Assembly (NCBI RefSeq): GCF_009697225.1
Contig: NZ_WIND01000001.1
Span: forward strand, 124,001 to 188,000
Reading direction: 5' to 3'
Length of the DNA stretch: 64,000 nucleotides
From: Halovulum marinum
GTDB taxonomy: Bacteria; Pseudomonadota; Alphaproteobacteria; Rhodobacterales; Rhodobacteraceae
Below the pieces are notes generated by a model. It searched no databases. It was not told the DNA's origin and saw nothing but the letters and a program-made list of their open reading frames with translations. The position numbers and the translations under genes were made by a program. Of the stretch, positions 8,706 through 19,388 are shown piece by piece (position 1 is the first letter of the stretch; each line of letters begins with the position of its first letter).

Positions 8706-9118
8706 CAGGCGGTGATCGCGCCCTTGGTGACGCCAAGACCGTCGGCGCAGTTGATGTACTTGCGTGCCGCGTCCAGCGCGCAGTCGACGGCGACGTCCAG
8801 CGGCTTGTGGCGCGCCTTGGCCAGCTTGATCAGCATCGGCAGGTTGACCCCGTACAGCACCTTGCGGTCGGGGTCCGAGCAGGCGGCGACGGCAAGGTTC
8901 GACGGCGTGCCGCCAAACATGTCGGTCACCACCACCACGCCGGCGCCGTCGTCGACCTCGGCCACGGCGGCGGCCACTTCAGCCTGCTTGAGGGTCCGGT
9001 CATCCTCGGCGCCGATCGATATCGCGCGGGTTCCGGGGCGGCGTCCCACCACGTGCTCCATGGCGGCCAGGTACTCCCGGGCCAGCCCGCCGTGCGCGAC
9101 GATCACGATACCGATCAA
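8705..9118 (-). CDS. PTS EIIA component, mannose family
   Basis: A 137-residue single-domain EIIA of the mannose class. The phosphorylated histidine is His9 in VIVAHGGLAREYL, and the MFGGTPSN loop typical of EIIA-Man is present. It receives phosphate from HPr. There is no EIIB or EIIC, so as in other alphaproteobacteria it is likely the regulatory output of the PTS rather than part of a transporter. The ATG overlaps the RapZ stop as ATGA, and the TGA abuts ptsH. Related genes are called ptsM or manX. Confidence 0.94.
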   Translation of the reverse strand: MIGIVIVAHGGLAREYLAAMEHVVGRRPGTRAISIGAEDDRTLKQAEVAAAVAEVDDGAGVVVVTDMFGGTPSNLAVAACSDPDRKVLYGVNLPMLIKLAKARHKPLDVAVDCALDAARKYINCADGLGVTKGAITA

Positions 9119-10032
9119 AGCTCCACCACATCTTTGAGCGCCCGCCCCCCCACGGTCCGCTCCAGTTCTCTATGCCGAATAGACACCTGCCATCCGGCGT
9201 TCGCAAGCCCATTCGATAGCCTTTCCGCCACGCAAACCGAGCGGTGCCGGCCCCCGGTACACCCAAGGGCGAGCGTGAAATACGATTTCCCCTCAGCCTT
9301 GTAGGCGGGCAGCAGCAGTTCGAGCATCGACAGCGTCTTGTCGTGAAACGCCTGGTACAACGGGTCGCCCACGACGTGGTCGGCCACCGCCGGGTCGCTG
9401 CCGGTCAGCGGCCTCAGGTCGGTCTTCCAGTGCGGGTTGCGCAGGAAGCGGCAGTCCAGAACCATGTCCGCGCCGCGCGGCGTGCCGCGCTTGAAGCTGA
9501 ACGACTGCACCGAGACCGCCATTTCGGCGCTGCTGCCGCGGCCGAACCAGCGCCAGAGTTCGGCCCGCAACTCGTGCGGGGGCATCTGGCTGGTGTCCAC
9601 CAGGATGTCGGCGCGCTCGCGCAGGCCGCCCAGAAGGCCGCGCTCGCGCTCGATCCCGACCAGCGGCGTCTCGTTCGGCGCCAGCGGATGCCGGCGGCGG
9701 GTCTCCGAGAACCGGCGCAGCAGGGTGTCGGTGTCGCAGTCGACATAGACCAGCGAGACGTTGAGTTGCGGCATCTCGGTCAGCGCCTCGACCGCCGCCA
9801 TCAGCGAGTCGGCGCTGAAGCCGCGGGTGCGGGCGTCGATGCCCACCGCCAGCGGCCGCTCGTGCGCGCCGCCGGCGAACAGCCGCTCCAGCAGCGACAT
9901 CGGCAGGTTGTCGATCGCCTCGAACCCCAGATCCTCGAGCGCGTTGATCGCGGTCGACCGCCCGGCGCCCGAGGGGCCGGTGACAATGGCCACGTCCTGC
10001 AACGTGGCGGAAGGGTCAATCGCGATCCGCAT
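9115..10032 (-). CDS. rapZ: RapZ-type RNase adapter / nucleotide-binding protein
   Basis: A 305-residue RapZ family protein. In enterobacteria RapZ guides RNase E to the sRNA GlmZ and so controls glucosamine-6-phosphate synthase; the alphaproteobacterial target is not established to my knowledge. The N-terminal P-loop reads GPSGAGRS (residues 19-26), with Arg in place of the usual Lys. The C-terminal domain has LGCTGGRHRSVCVAERLS. ATG 10032 is chosen because AGAGGAACC precedes it; it lies inside the 3' end of hprK, a 17-bp overlap. The stop overlaps the EIIA start. Confidence 0.93.
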   Translation of the reverse strand: MRIAIDPSATLQDVAIVTGPSGAGRSTAINALEDLGFEAIDNLPMSLLERLFAGGAHERPLAVGIDARTRGFSADSLMAAVEALTEMPQLNVSLVYVDCDTDTLLRRFSETRRRHPLAPNETPLVGIERERGLLGGLRERADILVDTSQMPPHELRAELWRWFGRGSSAEMAVSVQSFSFKRGTPRGADMVLDCRFLRNPHWKTDLRPLTGSDPAVADHVVGDPLYQAFHDKTLSMLELLLPAYKAEGKSYFTLALGCTGGRHRSVCVAERLSNGLANAGWQVSIRHRELERTVGGRALKDVVEL

Positions 10033-10501
10033 CGATCGGTTCCTCTGGATCAAGCAGCAGGGGCTCGCAGCCGTGGCGGAGACAGGCCATCACCTCGTGA
10101 CTCAGATATGGACGGTTGCCACCGGCAATCAATGGTAGCCACATGCTGTTGACTTTTCGTTTCCGCGGCTGTGGCAACCGCGCATCTTCGTGCATCTCCA
10201 GATCCACGGCCAGCACGATCCTTGCCCGCGCAAGGTGCCGGACGCGGATCAGGCCGATGCCGCGCGCCTCGATCTTGCCGGCCAGCGCCGCCGGCGCTTC
10301 GGCCACCAGTCCGCCCGCGGAGGCGTGCACCAGCACCTGGTCGTCGGCGACCAGATCGGCGCCCAGCGCCATCATCTGCAGCGCCACCGCGGACTTGCCG
10401 CTGCCCGACCGGCCCAGCAGCAGCGCCGCACGCCCGCGCCAGGCCACGCAACTGCCGTGCACCGGGTGCGGCTGCGGCTGCGCGGGGTCCGGGGGCGCCA
10501 T
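10016..10501 (-). CDS. hprK: HPr kinase/phosphorylase, short alphaproteobacterial form
   Basis: Phosphorylates HPr on its regulatory serine using ATP and can remove it by phosphorolysis. This 161-residue form lacks the N-terminal domain of Firmicutes HprK and contains only the catalytic core, as is usual in alphaproteobacteria. Visible are Walker A GRSGSGKS (residues 30-37), the acidic VADDQVLV strand and the HprK signature KIEARGIGL. It starts 9 bp after the chvG stop and overlaps rapZ, so the sensor-kinase pair and the PTS regulators are one transcription unit. Confidence 0.93.
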   Translation of the reverse strand: MAPPDPAQPQPHPVHGSCVAWRGRAALLLGRSGSGKSAVALQMMALGADLVADDQVLVHASAGGLVAEAPAALAGKIEARGIGLIRVRHLARARIVLAVDLEMHEDARLPQPRKRKVNSMWLPLIAGGNRPYLSHEVMACLRHGCEPLLLDPEEPIDADRD

Positions 10502-10510
10502 TGCCGGGGC

Positions 10511-12202
10511 TCAGACCGGCAGCACGACGACGAACCGCGCGCCGTCGGGCGGACGGTCCTGGCCTGCCCCCTCGGGGCGGATGTTCTCGGCCCAGATCTC
10601 GCCGCCGTGCGCCTCGACGATCTGCCTGGAGATCGCGAGGCCGAGGCCCGAGTGGTTGCCGAACTCCTCCTTCTGGGGGCGCTCGGAATAGAACCGTTCG
10701 AACACGTCGGCAAGGTTCCCGTCCGGGATGCCGGGGCCCTGATCGTCGACGGTCACGCGGACCTTGCGGCCTTCGGCCTGGGTGCGCACGGTGATCGCGT
10801 CGCCCTCGGAGGCGAACGAGACCGCGTTGGTGATCAGGTTCACGAACACCTGCGCCAGCCGGCCCTCGAGGCCGGTGATCCGCAGCGGTGCCTCGGGAAA
10901 ATCCGCGACCAGCCGCGCGCCCGCGGCGGCGGCCACCTTCTCGTTGAACGAGATGAGGTTGGCCAGCAGCCCGTGCAGGTCGAACGGCTCCATCCGGTCG
11001 CGGACCAGTTCGCTGTCCAGCCGCGAGGCGTTCGAGATGTCGGTGACCAGCCGGTCCAGCCGGTCGACGTCGTTCTTGATGACGTTCAGCAGCTTCTCGC
11101 GCGACTCGTCGGTCTTGGCATAGGGAAAGGTCTCGACCGCCGAGCGCAGCGAGGTCAGCGGATTCTTGATCTCGTGCGCCACGTCGGCGGCGAAGGACTC
11201 GTTCGCCTCGATCCGGTCGAACAGCGCGCGGGTCATCAGCCGCATCGCGCCGGACAGATAGCCGATCTCGTCCGGGCGGCCGGTCATGTCGGGGATGTTG
11301 ATGCGCTCGGGGTTCAGCTGCTGGGCGTTGCGGGTGCCGCCTTCGTGCGCCGCCTCGGACAGGTCGCGCAGCGGGCGGACGATGGTGTTGGCCAGCACCA
11401 GGCTGAGCACGATCGAGCTGATGATCGCCAGCGCGAAGACCTGCAGGATCTTCTCGCGCTCGGCGCGGATCACCGCGTCGACGTCGCCGGGCGCGGTGGT
11501 CAGCACCAGCGCCCCCAACGCCGTACCTTCGGGCCCGGGCACCGGCAGCGCCACCGACAGCACCTGGTCGCCGGCCTGGGTCGCGCCGGTGCTGCGCACG
11601 ATGCGGTTCTCGGCCAGCGCCGCCTCGGCCAGGGGTCGCGCCGCGCGCAGCGACAGCGCGGCGAAATCCTCGCCCTCGCGGGCGGCGAACACGCGGCTGG
11701 CGCGGTCCCACAGCTGGCCCATGATCGAGATGAACGCCGAAGGCGGCTGGCTCTGCACCGGCGGGGCGTCGATCGCCTGGCCCGCGGGCGCGGGGCCGCC
11801 GGAATCGACCCGCGTCACCAGCCGGCCCTGGGCGTCGAACAGCATCAGCCGCGCCGAGGTCACGCCCTGCACGGTGACCAGCGCATCGATCGCCTTCAGC
11901 CCGTCGACGCGGCCGCCCAGCCGGTCGGACAGCACCGTCGCCACCAGCCGGCCCTCGGTCACCAGCGCACGGGCGCGCATCTCGACCAGCCCGCCCTGGA
12001 ACTGGTTCAGGTACAGAACGCCGGTCAGCAGAACGCCCAGCGCGACCAGGTTGAAGGTGATGATCTTGCGCGACAGCGGCGAGCGGCGGCCGAAGCGCGC
12101 CTTCCAGTCCATCAGCGCCGGGCCCTCGCGGTCGCCGCCCCGAGCCGGCTCGGCCGACAGGATCACCTGCGGCCGGGTCTTGATGGCGCCGCCGTCAGCC
12201 AT
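10511..12202 (-). CDS. chvG: Sensor histidine kinase ChvG (ExoS/BvrS orthologue)
   Basis: The membrane sensor of the ChvG-ChvI two-component system, which in alphaproteobacteria responds to acid or envelope stress. The 563-residue protein has transmembrane segments at about 47-66 and 245-268 flanking a periplasmic domain. A HAMP linker follows, then the H-box VAHEIKNPLTSLRS with His343, the N-box FVNLITNAVSFAS, and the ATP-lid motifs DQGPGIPD and SGLGLAISRQIVEAHGG. It lies 20 bp downstream of chvI and 9 bp upstream of hprK. ChvG orthologues next to hprK and pckA are typical of the class. Confidence 0.95.
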   Translation of the reverse strand: MADGGAIKTRPQVILSAEPARGGDREGPALMDWKARFGRRSPLSRKIITFNLVALGVLLTGVLYLNQFQGGLVEMRARALVTEGRLVATVLSDRLGGRVDGLKAIDALVTVQGVTSARLMLFDAQGRLVTRVDSGGPAPAGQAIDAPPVQSQPPSAFISIMGQLWDRASRVFAAREGEDFAALSLRAARPLAEAALAENRIVRSTGATQAGDQVLSVALPVPGPEGTALGALVLTTAPGDVDAVIRAEREKILQVFALAIISSIVLSLVLANTIVRPLRDLSEAAHEGGTRNAQQLNPERINIPDMTGRPDEIGYLSGAMRLMTRALFDRIEANESFAADVAHEIKNPLTSLRSAVETFPYAKTDESREKLLNVIKNDVDRLDRLVTDISNASRLDSELVRDRMEPFDLHGLLANLISFNEKVAAAAGARLVADFPEAPLRITGLEGRLAQVFVNLITNAVSFASEGDAITVRTQAEGRKVRVTVDDQGPGIPDGNLADVFERFYSERPQKEEFGNHSGLGLAISRQIVEAHGGEIWAENIRPEGAGQDRPPDGARFVVVLPV

Positions 12203-12222
12203 GACGCCGCACCATGCCCAAC

Positions 12223-12921
12223 TCAGGCCTCGTTGTAGCGGTAGCCGATGCCGTAGAGGGTCTCGATCGAGGCGAACTCGCTATCATGCGCCTTGAATTT
12301 CTTGCGGATGCGCTTGATGTGGCTGTCGATGGTGCGGTCGTCGACGTAGACCTGGTCATCATAGGCGACATCCAGCAGCTGGTCGCGGCTTTTCACGAAG
12401 CCGGGGCGCTGCGCCAGCGCCTGCAGGATCAGGAATTCGGTCACCGTCAGGGTGATCGGCTGCCCCTTCCAGATCACCGAGTGCCGCTGCGGGTCCATGC
12501 TGAGGCTGCCGCGCACCAGGGTGTTGGTCTCGCCCTCGGCGGGCTCGCGCAGGACGCTTTCGCGGCGGCGCAGGATGGTGCGGATACGCTCGACCAGCAG
12601 GCGTTGCGAGAACGGCTTGCGCATGTAGTCGTCGGCGCCCATGCGCAGGCCGATCAGCTCGTCGATCTCCTCGTCCTTCGAGGTCAGGAAGATCACCGGC
12701 ATGTCGGTCTTGGTGCGCAGCTGGCGCAGCAACTCCATGCCGTCCATGCGCGGCATCTTCACGTCCAGGATCGCCAGGTCCGGCATCGTCTTCTCGAACG
12801 CGGACAGCGCCGTCGCCCCGTCGTTGTAGGTCCGCACGGCATAGCCCTCACCCTCGAGCACCATCGAGACAGAGGTAAGGATGTTCCGGTCGTCGTCCAC
12901 CAACGCGATATTCGCCGACAT
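12223..12921 (-). CDS. chvI: Response regulator ChvI (OmpR family)
   Basis: DNA-binding partner of ChvG, 232 residues. The receiver domain has acidic residues LVDDD at 8-12, the phospho-acceptor Asp53 in [13 protein letters not shown], and Lys in [10 protein letters not shown]. The C-terminal winged helix includes [17 protein letters not shown] and [21 protein letters not shown] 12921 is chosen because GGAGGAGCAGACA precedes it; a start at 12951 would add ten unrelated residues. It is the first gene of the operon running to ptsH, and pckA is divergent across 292 bp. Confidence 0.95.
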   Translation of the reverse strand: MSANIALVDDDRNILTSVSMVLEGEGYAVRTYNDGATALSAFEKTMPDLAILDVKMPRMDGMELLRQLRTKTDMPVIFLTSKDEEIDELIGLRMGADDYMRKPFSQRLLVERIRTILRRRESVLREPAEGETNTLVRGSLSMDPQRHSVIWKGQPITLTVTEFLILQALAQRPGFVKSRDQLLDVAYDDQVYVDDRTIDSHIKRIRKKFKAHDSEFASIETLYGIGYRYNEA

Positions 12922-13213
12922 TGTCTGCTCCTCCGGACTCGTATTATCCACAGAGTCTTACACAGGCCCCAATTTTCTGGCCATTTCGTTAAGCGGCGCA
13001 CAGGCACAATTTGCGCGATGTGCCGCACCTTCGCCACACAAAATCAAGTGGAATAGTGGCGACATGATGGTACGCTTGCCCTCGGAACCGCTGCAAACAT
13101 GGCAAAATTGAGATATTTTCCACCGGACTGGCCCTCCGGCGTTCGCAGTCTCCGCTGGGGAGAGAGACGCCGCCCATCGCGAGGCGGTCGTCTGGCATGA
13201 GGAGGAGTCCCTG
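12922..13213 (+). promoter_or_regulatory. Divergent chvI-pckA control region
   Basis: A 292-bp gap that is much more AT-rich than its surroundings, especially 12945-13125. It must carry promoters for both directions. I see AT-rich candidate -10 elements such as TATTTT at 13114-13119 but no convincing full promoter and no site I can assign to ChvI. GAGGAGTCCCTG before 13214 is the pckA ribosome site. Confidence 0.5.
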
Positions 13214-14827
<1,614 letters not shown>

Positions 14828-14832
14828 CCGCT

Positions 14833-14859
14833 GCGGCCGCCGGCAGGACCGGCGGCCGC
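14833..14859 (+). terminator. Rho-independent-like terminator after pckA
   Basis: GCGGCCGCCGG (14833-14843), a 5-nt loop and CCGGCGGCCGC (14849-14859) form a perfect 11-bp GC stem six bases after the pckA stop. Only two Ts follow, so it is a weak-tail terminator or an mRNA 3'-end stabiliser. Confidence 0.6.
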
Positions 14860-14916
14860 TTGCGCCCGCGGGGGGCGCTCGGCTAGACCTGCGCCGATGA
14901 ACGGACCCGCGACCCC

Positions 14917-16416
14917 ATGACCTATGCCGTCGCCACCGGCCATGCGCTGACCACCGAGGCGGCCGAGCAGATCCTGCGCGCCGGCGGCAGCGCCGTCGAC
15001 GCCTGCATCGCCGCCGCCTGCACCGCCTTCGTGGCCGAACCGGTGCTGGCGCAGCCGCTGGGCGGCGGCTTCCTGATGCTGGCCCCCGGGGCCGGGGCGC
15101 CGCATGTGCTGGACGCGTTCGTGCAGACACCGCGCCGCCGCCGCCCCGAAGGCGAGCTGGACCTGGCCACGATCACCGTGGATTTCGGCACCGCGACGCA
15201 GGACTTCCACATCGGCGCCGGCACCGTGGCGACGCCGACACTGATCCCGGCGCTGTTCGAGGCCCACGACCGGCACGGCCGGATGCCCTGGGCCGACCTG
15301 GTGGCGCACGCCGCGCAGCACGCCCGCGCCGGCGTCACGGTCACCGCCTTCCAGGCCGAGGTCGCCGGGCTGGTCGCGCCGATCCTGACTGCGGACGCGG
15401 ACGTCTCGGCGCTCTGCGCCCCCGGCGGCAAGCCGGCGGCGGAAGGCACGGTGCAGTGCAACCCGCAGCTGGCCGACGTGCTGGAGGTGCTGGCCGCCGA
15501 GGGCCCGCGGTTCTTTACCGAGGGCGAGGTGGGACAAGGCCTGACCGCGCTACCCGGCAGCCACCTGACCGGCGAGGACCTGCGCCACGCCCGCCACGCC
15601 TGGCGTCCGGCGCTGACGCTGCGCCGGCAGGGCCACGACATCGCGCTGAACCCGCCGCCCTCGCTGGGCGGGGTCCAGATCGCGCTGGCGCTGAGCGCCC
15701 TGCCCCGCGCGCCGCGCCCGGTGCTGGTCGCGCGGGCGCTGGCCGAGGTCGCCCGGCTGCGCGCGGACCTGGACATCGACCGTCAGCCCGACCGGGCCGG
15801 CGCGCTGCTGCTGGACCCGGACCGGGTGGCGCACCTGCGCCGGCTTCTGGCGTCGCACACGCCCGCGCTGCGGGGCACGACGCACATCTCGGTGATCGCC
15901 GCCGACGGCTCGGGCGCGGCGCTGAGCCTGTCGAACGGCGAGGGTTGCGGCCGGCTGATCCCCGGCACCGGGATCCAGCCGAACAACATGCTGGGCGAGG
16001 AGGACCTGTCGCCGGACGGGCCGGTGGGCTGGGTGCCGGACCGGCGGCTGGCCTCGATGATGTGCCCCACCGCGATGCGCGGCGACGACGGCACGCTGAC
16101 GCTGCTGGGCTCGGGCGGGTCGAACCGGATCCGCTCGGCGCTGGCGACGACGCTGCTGGCGCTGGTGGACGCCGGCCTGCCGCCCGACGCGGCTGTGGCG
16201 GCGCCGCGCATGCATGTCGAGAACGGGAACCTGTCGTTCGAGGGCCTGGGCGCGGACGGCCGCCGCGAGGCGCTGCTGGCCGAGTGGCCGCAGGCCACGG
16301 TCTGGGACCGGCCGGCGATGTATTTCGGCGGCGTGCACATCGCACGGCGCGACCGACGCGGCGGCGTGCAGGCGGCGGGCGATCCGCGGCGCGCGGGGGC
16401 GGCGGCGTCCGGCTGA
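14917..16416 (+). CDS. Gamma-glutamyltransferase family protein, no signal peptide
   Basis: An N-terminal-nucleophile hydrolase that cleaves or transfers gamma-glutamyl groups from glutathione-like substrates after self-cleavage into two subunits. The 499-residue protein opens directly with the core motif ATGHALTTEAAEQILRAGGSAVDACIAAA. The nucleophile is Thr321 in RGTTHISVIAADG, followed by SNGEGCGRLIPGTGIQPNNMLGEEDL and LLGSGGSNRIRSAL. There is no export signal before the core, so the enzyme is probably cytosolic, unlike the periplasmic GGT of enterobacteria. Substrate is not defined by sequence. A repeat element separates it from the convergent permease gene. Confidence 0.87.
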   Translation: MTYAVATGHALTTEAAEQILRAGGSAVDACIAAACTAFVAEPVLAQPLGGGFLMLAPGAGAPHVLDAFVQTPRRRRPEGELDLATITVDFGTATQDFHIGAGTVATPTLIPALFEAHDRHGRMPWADLVAHAAQHARAGVTVTAFQAEVAGLVAPILTADADVSALCAPGGKPAAEGTVQCNPQLADVLEVLAAEGPRFFTEGEVGQGLTALPGSHLTGEDLRHARHAWRPALTLRRQGHDIALNPPPSLGGVQIALALSALPRAPRPVLVARALAEVARLRADLDIDRQPDRAGALLLDPDRVAHLRRLLASHTPALRGTTHISVIAADGSGAALSLSNGEGCGRLIPGTGIQPNNMLGEEDLSPDGPVGWVPDRRLASMMCPTAMRGDDGTLTLLGSGGSNRIRSALATTLLALVDAGLPPDAAVAAPRMHVENGNLSFEGLGADGRREALLAEWPQATVWDRPAMYFGGVHIARRDRRGGVQAAGDPRRAGAAASG

Positions 16417-16441
16417 TCCGCGGTCCCGCACGCGCGGCCGG

Positions 16442-16482
16442 CGCCGGAGGCCTCCGGCGGGGATATTTGGGGACAGTGGAAG
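16442..16482 (-). repeat. Dispersed intergenic repeat, copy 2 (reverse orientation)
   Basis: On the minus strand it reads CTTCCACTGTCC, then the ATATCCCCGCCGGAGGCC core shared with the copies at 3.9 and 24.3 kb. Here the core extends into an 18-bp perfect palindrome (16442-16459, CGCCGGAGG/CCTCCGGCG). It sits between convergent ggt and permease genes, fitting a bidirectional terminator role. Confidence 0.75.
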
Positions 16483-16500
16483 GCGGGAGCGGCCCGATCG

Positions 16501-17271
16501 TCAGCCGAACAGGCCGCGGCGCAGCAGGTTGAGCCCGGCCAGCACCAGCACGAACAGCGTCAGCCGGCGGAACCGGTCCTGGTCGAGGCGGTCCTGCAAC
16601 GCCTGCCCGGCGAGCATGCCGGCGACCGCGGGCACGATCAGCCAGACCGAGAACGGCAGCGTCCGGCCGTTGAGCACCCCCGAGACAAGATGTGCTCCGG
16701 TCAGGATGAACGAGCCGACCATGAAGCTGATGCCCTGGGCGCGGACCAGTTCGACCTTGGGCGTGTCGCGCGCCAGCAGGTAAAGCAGGATCGGCGGTCC
16801 CCAGACCCCGGCCAGCCCGCCGAAGAACCCGGCGACGAGCCCGGTCAGCCACTCCACCAGCCCCGTCAGCCGCGCCGCGAAGCGCGGCCGCCAGCCCGCC
16901 AGTTGCACGCTGCCGGCCACGGTCACCATGCCGCCGAGGATCATGAAATAGGCCGCGTCCGACAGCAGCGTGACCAATTGCGCGAACAGCCCGATCAGCA
17001 GAAACAGCGCCAGGTTCAGCCGCCAGTACTTGCGCAGCGTGCCCGCCGCCTCGGTGACGCCGTTGCGGAACGACTGCTGCACGTTGGTGACCAGCGCCGG
17101 CAGGATCAGCGCGGCAAGCGCGGTCTCGGCCGACATCAGCGAACCGACGCCGCTGATCGCCACCATCGGCAGCGCGAAGCCGACCGCGCCCTTGACGAAA
17201 CCGGCGAAAAGGAACACCGCGAACGCGGCCGCCACCGTCCAGATCCCGTATTCCGCGACCAGCTGTTCCAT
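16501..17271 (-). CDS. TauE/SafE family membrane permease
   Basis: An inner-membrane protein of about 256 residues with roughly eight hydrophobic segments. It has the two TauE/SafE half-repeats: FLFAGFVKGAVGFALPMVAI near the N-terminus and VAGFFGGLAGVWGPPILLYLLA in the middle. Family members export sulfite, sulfoacetate or related small anions, but the substrate here cannot be told. ATG 17271 (MEQLVAEYG) is preferred because GGGA lies 7 nt upstream; the in-frame ATG at 17277 has no room for a ribosome site. It is divergent from mcd across an AT-rich promoter region. Confidence 0.87.
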   Translation of the reverse strand: MEQLVAEYGIWTVAAAFAVFLFAGFVKGAVGFALPMVAISGVGSLMSAETALAALILPALVTNVQQSFRNGVTEAAGTLRKYWRLNLALFLLIGLFAQLVTLLSDAAYFMILGGMVTVAGSVQLAGWRPRFAARLTGLVEWLTGLVAGFFGGLAGVWGPPILLYLLARDTPKVELVRAQGISFMVGSFILTGAHLVSGVLNGRTLPFSVWLIVPAVAGMLAGQALQDRLDQDRFRRLTLFVLVLAGLNLLRRGLFG

Positions 17272-17380
17272 GCGCATTCCCAACCCGACGGCCCCGGGTC
17301 TGGCACCGGCCCGGGAGGAACGCAATGCTAATAATATTCCCTATTCACTCCCTGAATCGACAATTAATTGCGCCGCGTTA

Positions 17381-17409
17381 TTGACCGCCCGCACGGGCCG
17401 GCCTAGCTT
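17381..17409 (+). promoter_or_regulatory. Candidate sigma-70 promoter for mcd
   Basis: TTGACC (17381-17386), a 17-nt spacer and TAGCTT (17404-17409), about 58 bp before the mcd ATG in an AT-rich divergent gap. The -35 box is strong and the -10 moderate. Confidence 0.5.
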
Positions 17410-17466
17410 TGCCGCAACGCAGCAGCGATACCGCATCGCAGCAACATCTTCGCATGGAGCGCCCGG

Positions 17467-19158
17467 ATGACCGACCAGAGCCATGATTTCGCCGCCGCCC
17501 TGCTGCCCGATCTGGCCACGCTGACCGGTCCGGCGCTGCAAGCGGCCGAGACGGTGGAGCGGGCCGCGCGGCAGGCGCTGGCGGCGCGGATCGGCGGCGG
17601 CGCCGGCAGCCGGATCCCGGGCGCGGCGCTGGAGGCGGACCAGCACGCGGCGCACGGACTGGCCTGGCTGGCGACCTATGTCGAGGCGCTGCGCCAGCTG
17701 CACGCCTGGGCCGGGCGGCTGGATGACGCCGGCTTACTGGGCGAGGTCGAGGCGCTGATCCTGCAGATCGGCTTCGGCGAATACCTGGCGCAGATCGACG
17801 GCGGCATCGCGATGAGCCAGGGCGAGGTGGCGCGGCTGGCCGATATGGGCGTGGTCGAGGCGGACCGGGCCGCGTTCCGCACCGGCGCGGGCGCGCTGCT
17901 GACCGAGGGCAACACCGACGCCGCCCGCCGGGTGCTGGCGGCGCGGCTGGGCGAGGCGCGGGGCGCGGCGACCTTCGGCGCGACTGGGCTGGACCCGGAC
18001 ATGGAGATGATCCGCGACCATTTCCGCCGCTTCGCCGACGAGCGGGTGGTGCCGCACGCCCACGGCTGGCACCTGGGCGACGCGCTGATCCCGATCGAGG
18101 TGCTCGACGAGATGGCGGGGCTCGGCGTGTTCGGCCTGACCATCCCCGAGGAATTCGGCGGCGCCGGCATGGGCAAGACGGCGATGTGCGTCGTTTCGGA
18201 GGAGCTGTCGCGCGGCTATATCGGCGTCGGCAGCCTGGGCACCCGCTCGGAGATCGCGGCGGAGTTGATCCTGGGCGGCGGCACCGCCGCGCAGAAGGCG
18301 CGCTGGCTGCCGGCGATCGCCAGCGGCGAGGTACTGCCGACGGCGGTGTTCACCGAACCGGGCACCGGGTCGGATCTGGGCGCGCTGCGCACCCGCGCGA
18401 CGCGGGACGGCGACGACTGGGTGCTGGCCGGCAACAAGACCTGGATCACCCATGCCGCGCGCACCGACCTGATGACGGTGCTGGCGCGCACCGACCCCGC
18501 CACCGACGACTATTCCGGCCTGTCGATGTTCCTGGCCGAGAAGACCCGCGGCACCGACGCGGCGCCGTTTCCGGACGAAACCATCGCCGGCGGCGAGATC
18601 GAGGTGCTGGGCTATCGCGGCATGAAGGAATACACGCTGGCGCTGGACGATCACCGGGTGCCGGGCGATGCGCTGCTGGGCGGGCAGACCGGGCAGGGCT
18701 TCCGGCAGCTGATGCGGACCTTCGAGAGCGCCCGGATCCAGACCGCGGCGCGGGCGATCGGCGTGGCGCAGAACGCGCTGGAGCTGAGCCTGGCCTACGC
18801 CGCCGACCGCGCCGCCTTCGGCAAGCCGATCGCCGCCTTCCCGCGGGTCTACGGCAAGCTGGCGATGATGGCGGTCGAGATCATGATCGCCCGGCAGCTG
18901 AGCTATCACGCGGCGCGCGAGAAGGACGCCGGCCGGCGCTGCGACCTGGAGGCGGGCATGGCCAAGCTGCTGGGCGCCCGCGTGGCCTGGGCCGCCGCCG
19001 ACAACGGCGTGCAGATCCACGGCGGCAACGGTTTCGCGCTGGAGTACCCGATCAGCCGGGTGCTGTGCGACGCCCGCATCCTGTCGATCTTCGAGGGCGC
19101 GGCCGAGATCCAGGCCCAGGTGATCGCGCGCCGGCTGCTGGAGAGCCGGGTGAACTGA
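17467..19158 (+). CDS. mcd: (2S)-methylsuccinyl-CoA dehydrogenase, ethylmalonyl-CoA pathway
   Basis: An FAD-dependent acyl-CoA dehydrogenase oxidising methylsuccinyl-CoA to mesaconyl-CoA, with electrons passing to EtfAB. The 563-residue length is the key clue: a helical N-terminal extension of about 170 residues (including LAWLATYVEALRQLHAWAGRL and GEYLAQIDGGIAMSQGE) precedes the ACAD core, as in Rhodobacter Mcd and unlike 380-residue ACADs. Core motifs from memory of Mcd include MCVVSEELSRGYIGVGSLGTR, GNKTWITHAARTDLMTVLART and RRCDLEAGMAKLLGARVAWAAADN with IHGGNGFALEYPISR. ATG 17467 is the first plausible start. With mcl1 at 29.8 kb it indicates the ethylmalonyl-CoA route for C2 assimilation. 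Confidence 0.88.
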   Translation: MTDQSHDFAAALLPDLATLTGPALQAAETVERAARQALAARIGGGAGSRIPGAALEADQHAAHGLAWLATYVEALRQLHAWAGRLDDAGLLGEVEALILQIGFGEYLAQIDGGIAMSQGEVARLADMGVVEADRAAFRTGAGALLTEGNTDAARRVLAARLGEARGAATFGATGLDPDMEMIRDHFRRFADERVVPHAHGWHLGDALIPIEVLDEMAGLGVFGLTIPEEFGGAGMGKTAMCVVSEELSRGYIGVGSLGTRSEIAAELILGGGTAAQKARWLPAIASGEVLPTAVFTEPGTGSDLGALRTRATRDGDDWVLAGNKTWITHAARTDLMTVLARTDPATDDYSGLSMFLAEKTRGTDAAPFPDETIAGGEIEVLGYRGMKEYTLALDDHRVPGDALLGGQTGQGFRQLMRTFESARIQTAARAIGVAQNALELSLAYAADRAAFGKPIAAFPRVYGKLAMMAVEIMIARQLSYHAAREKDAGRRCDLEAGMAKLLGARVAWAAADNGVQIHGGNGFALEYPISRVLCDARILSIFEGAAEIQAQVIARRLLESRVN

Positions 19159-19320
19159 GGCGCGCGGCGGGATTCTCACCCGTGAAAACCAGCGCAACCT
19201 GCTGAAATACAACCGGAACCCTGCAGAGTTTTACCGGATCGAAGGGTTTGGCGCGGTGACGCAGCCGCCGTGTCGGCCCCAGATGCCGCCGGACCGGCGG
19301 CAGGTCGCGGGCGCGCGCGT

Positions 19321-19343
19321 CGCCGGCCGCCGCTCGGCCGGCG
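19321..19343 (+). repeat. 9-bp hairpin upstream of the GT87-type gene
   Basis: CGCCGGCCG (19321-19329) pairs with CGGCCGGCG (19335-19343) across a 5-nt loop, in the 230-bp gap between mcd and the next gene. It may terminate mcd transcripts or form a leader structure; no T-run follows. Confidence 0.35.
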
Positions 19344-19388
19344 GCGAGACGTGGTAGCATTGTCCGGCGGCGAGGGATGGGGGATCCG

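Noticed and set aside
10190-12238. Long plus-strand frame opposite chvG
   Set aside because: It mirrors the codons of chvG and hprK; the minus strand gives clear kinase motifs and this strand gives none.
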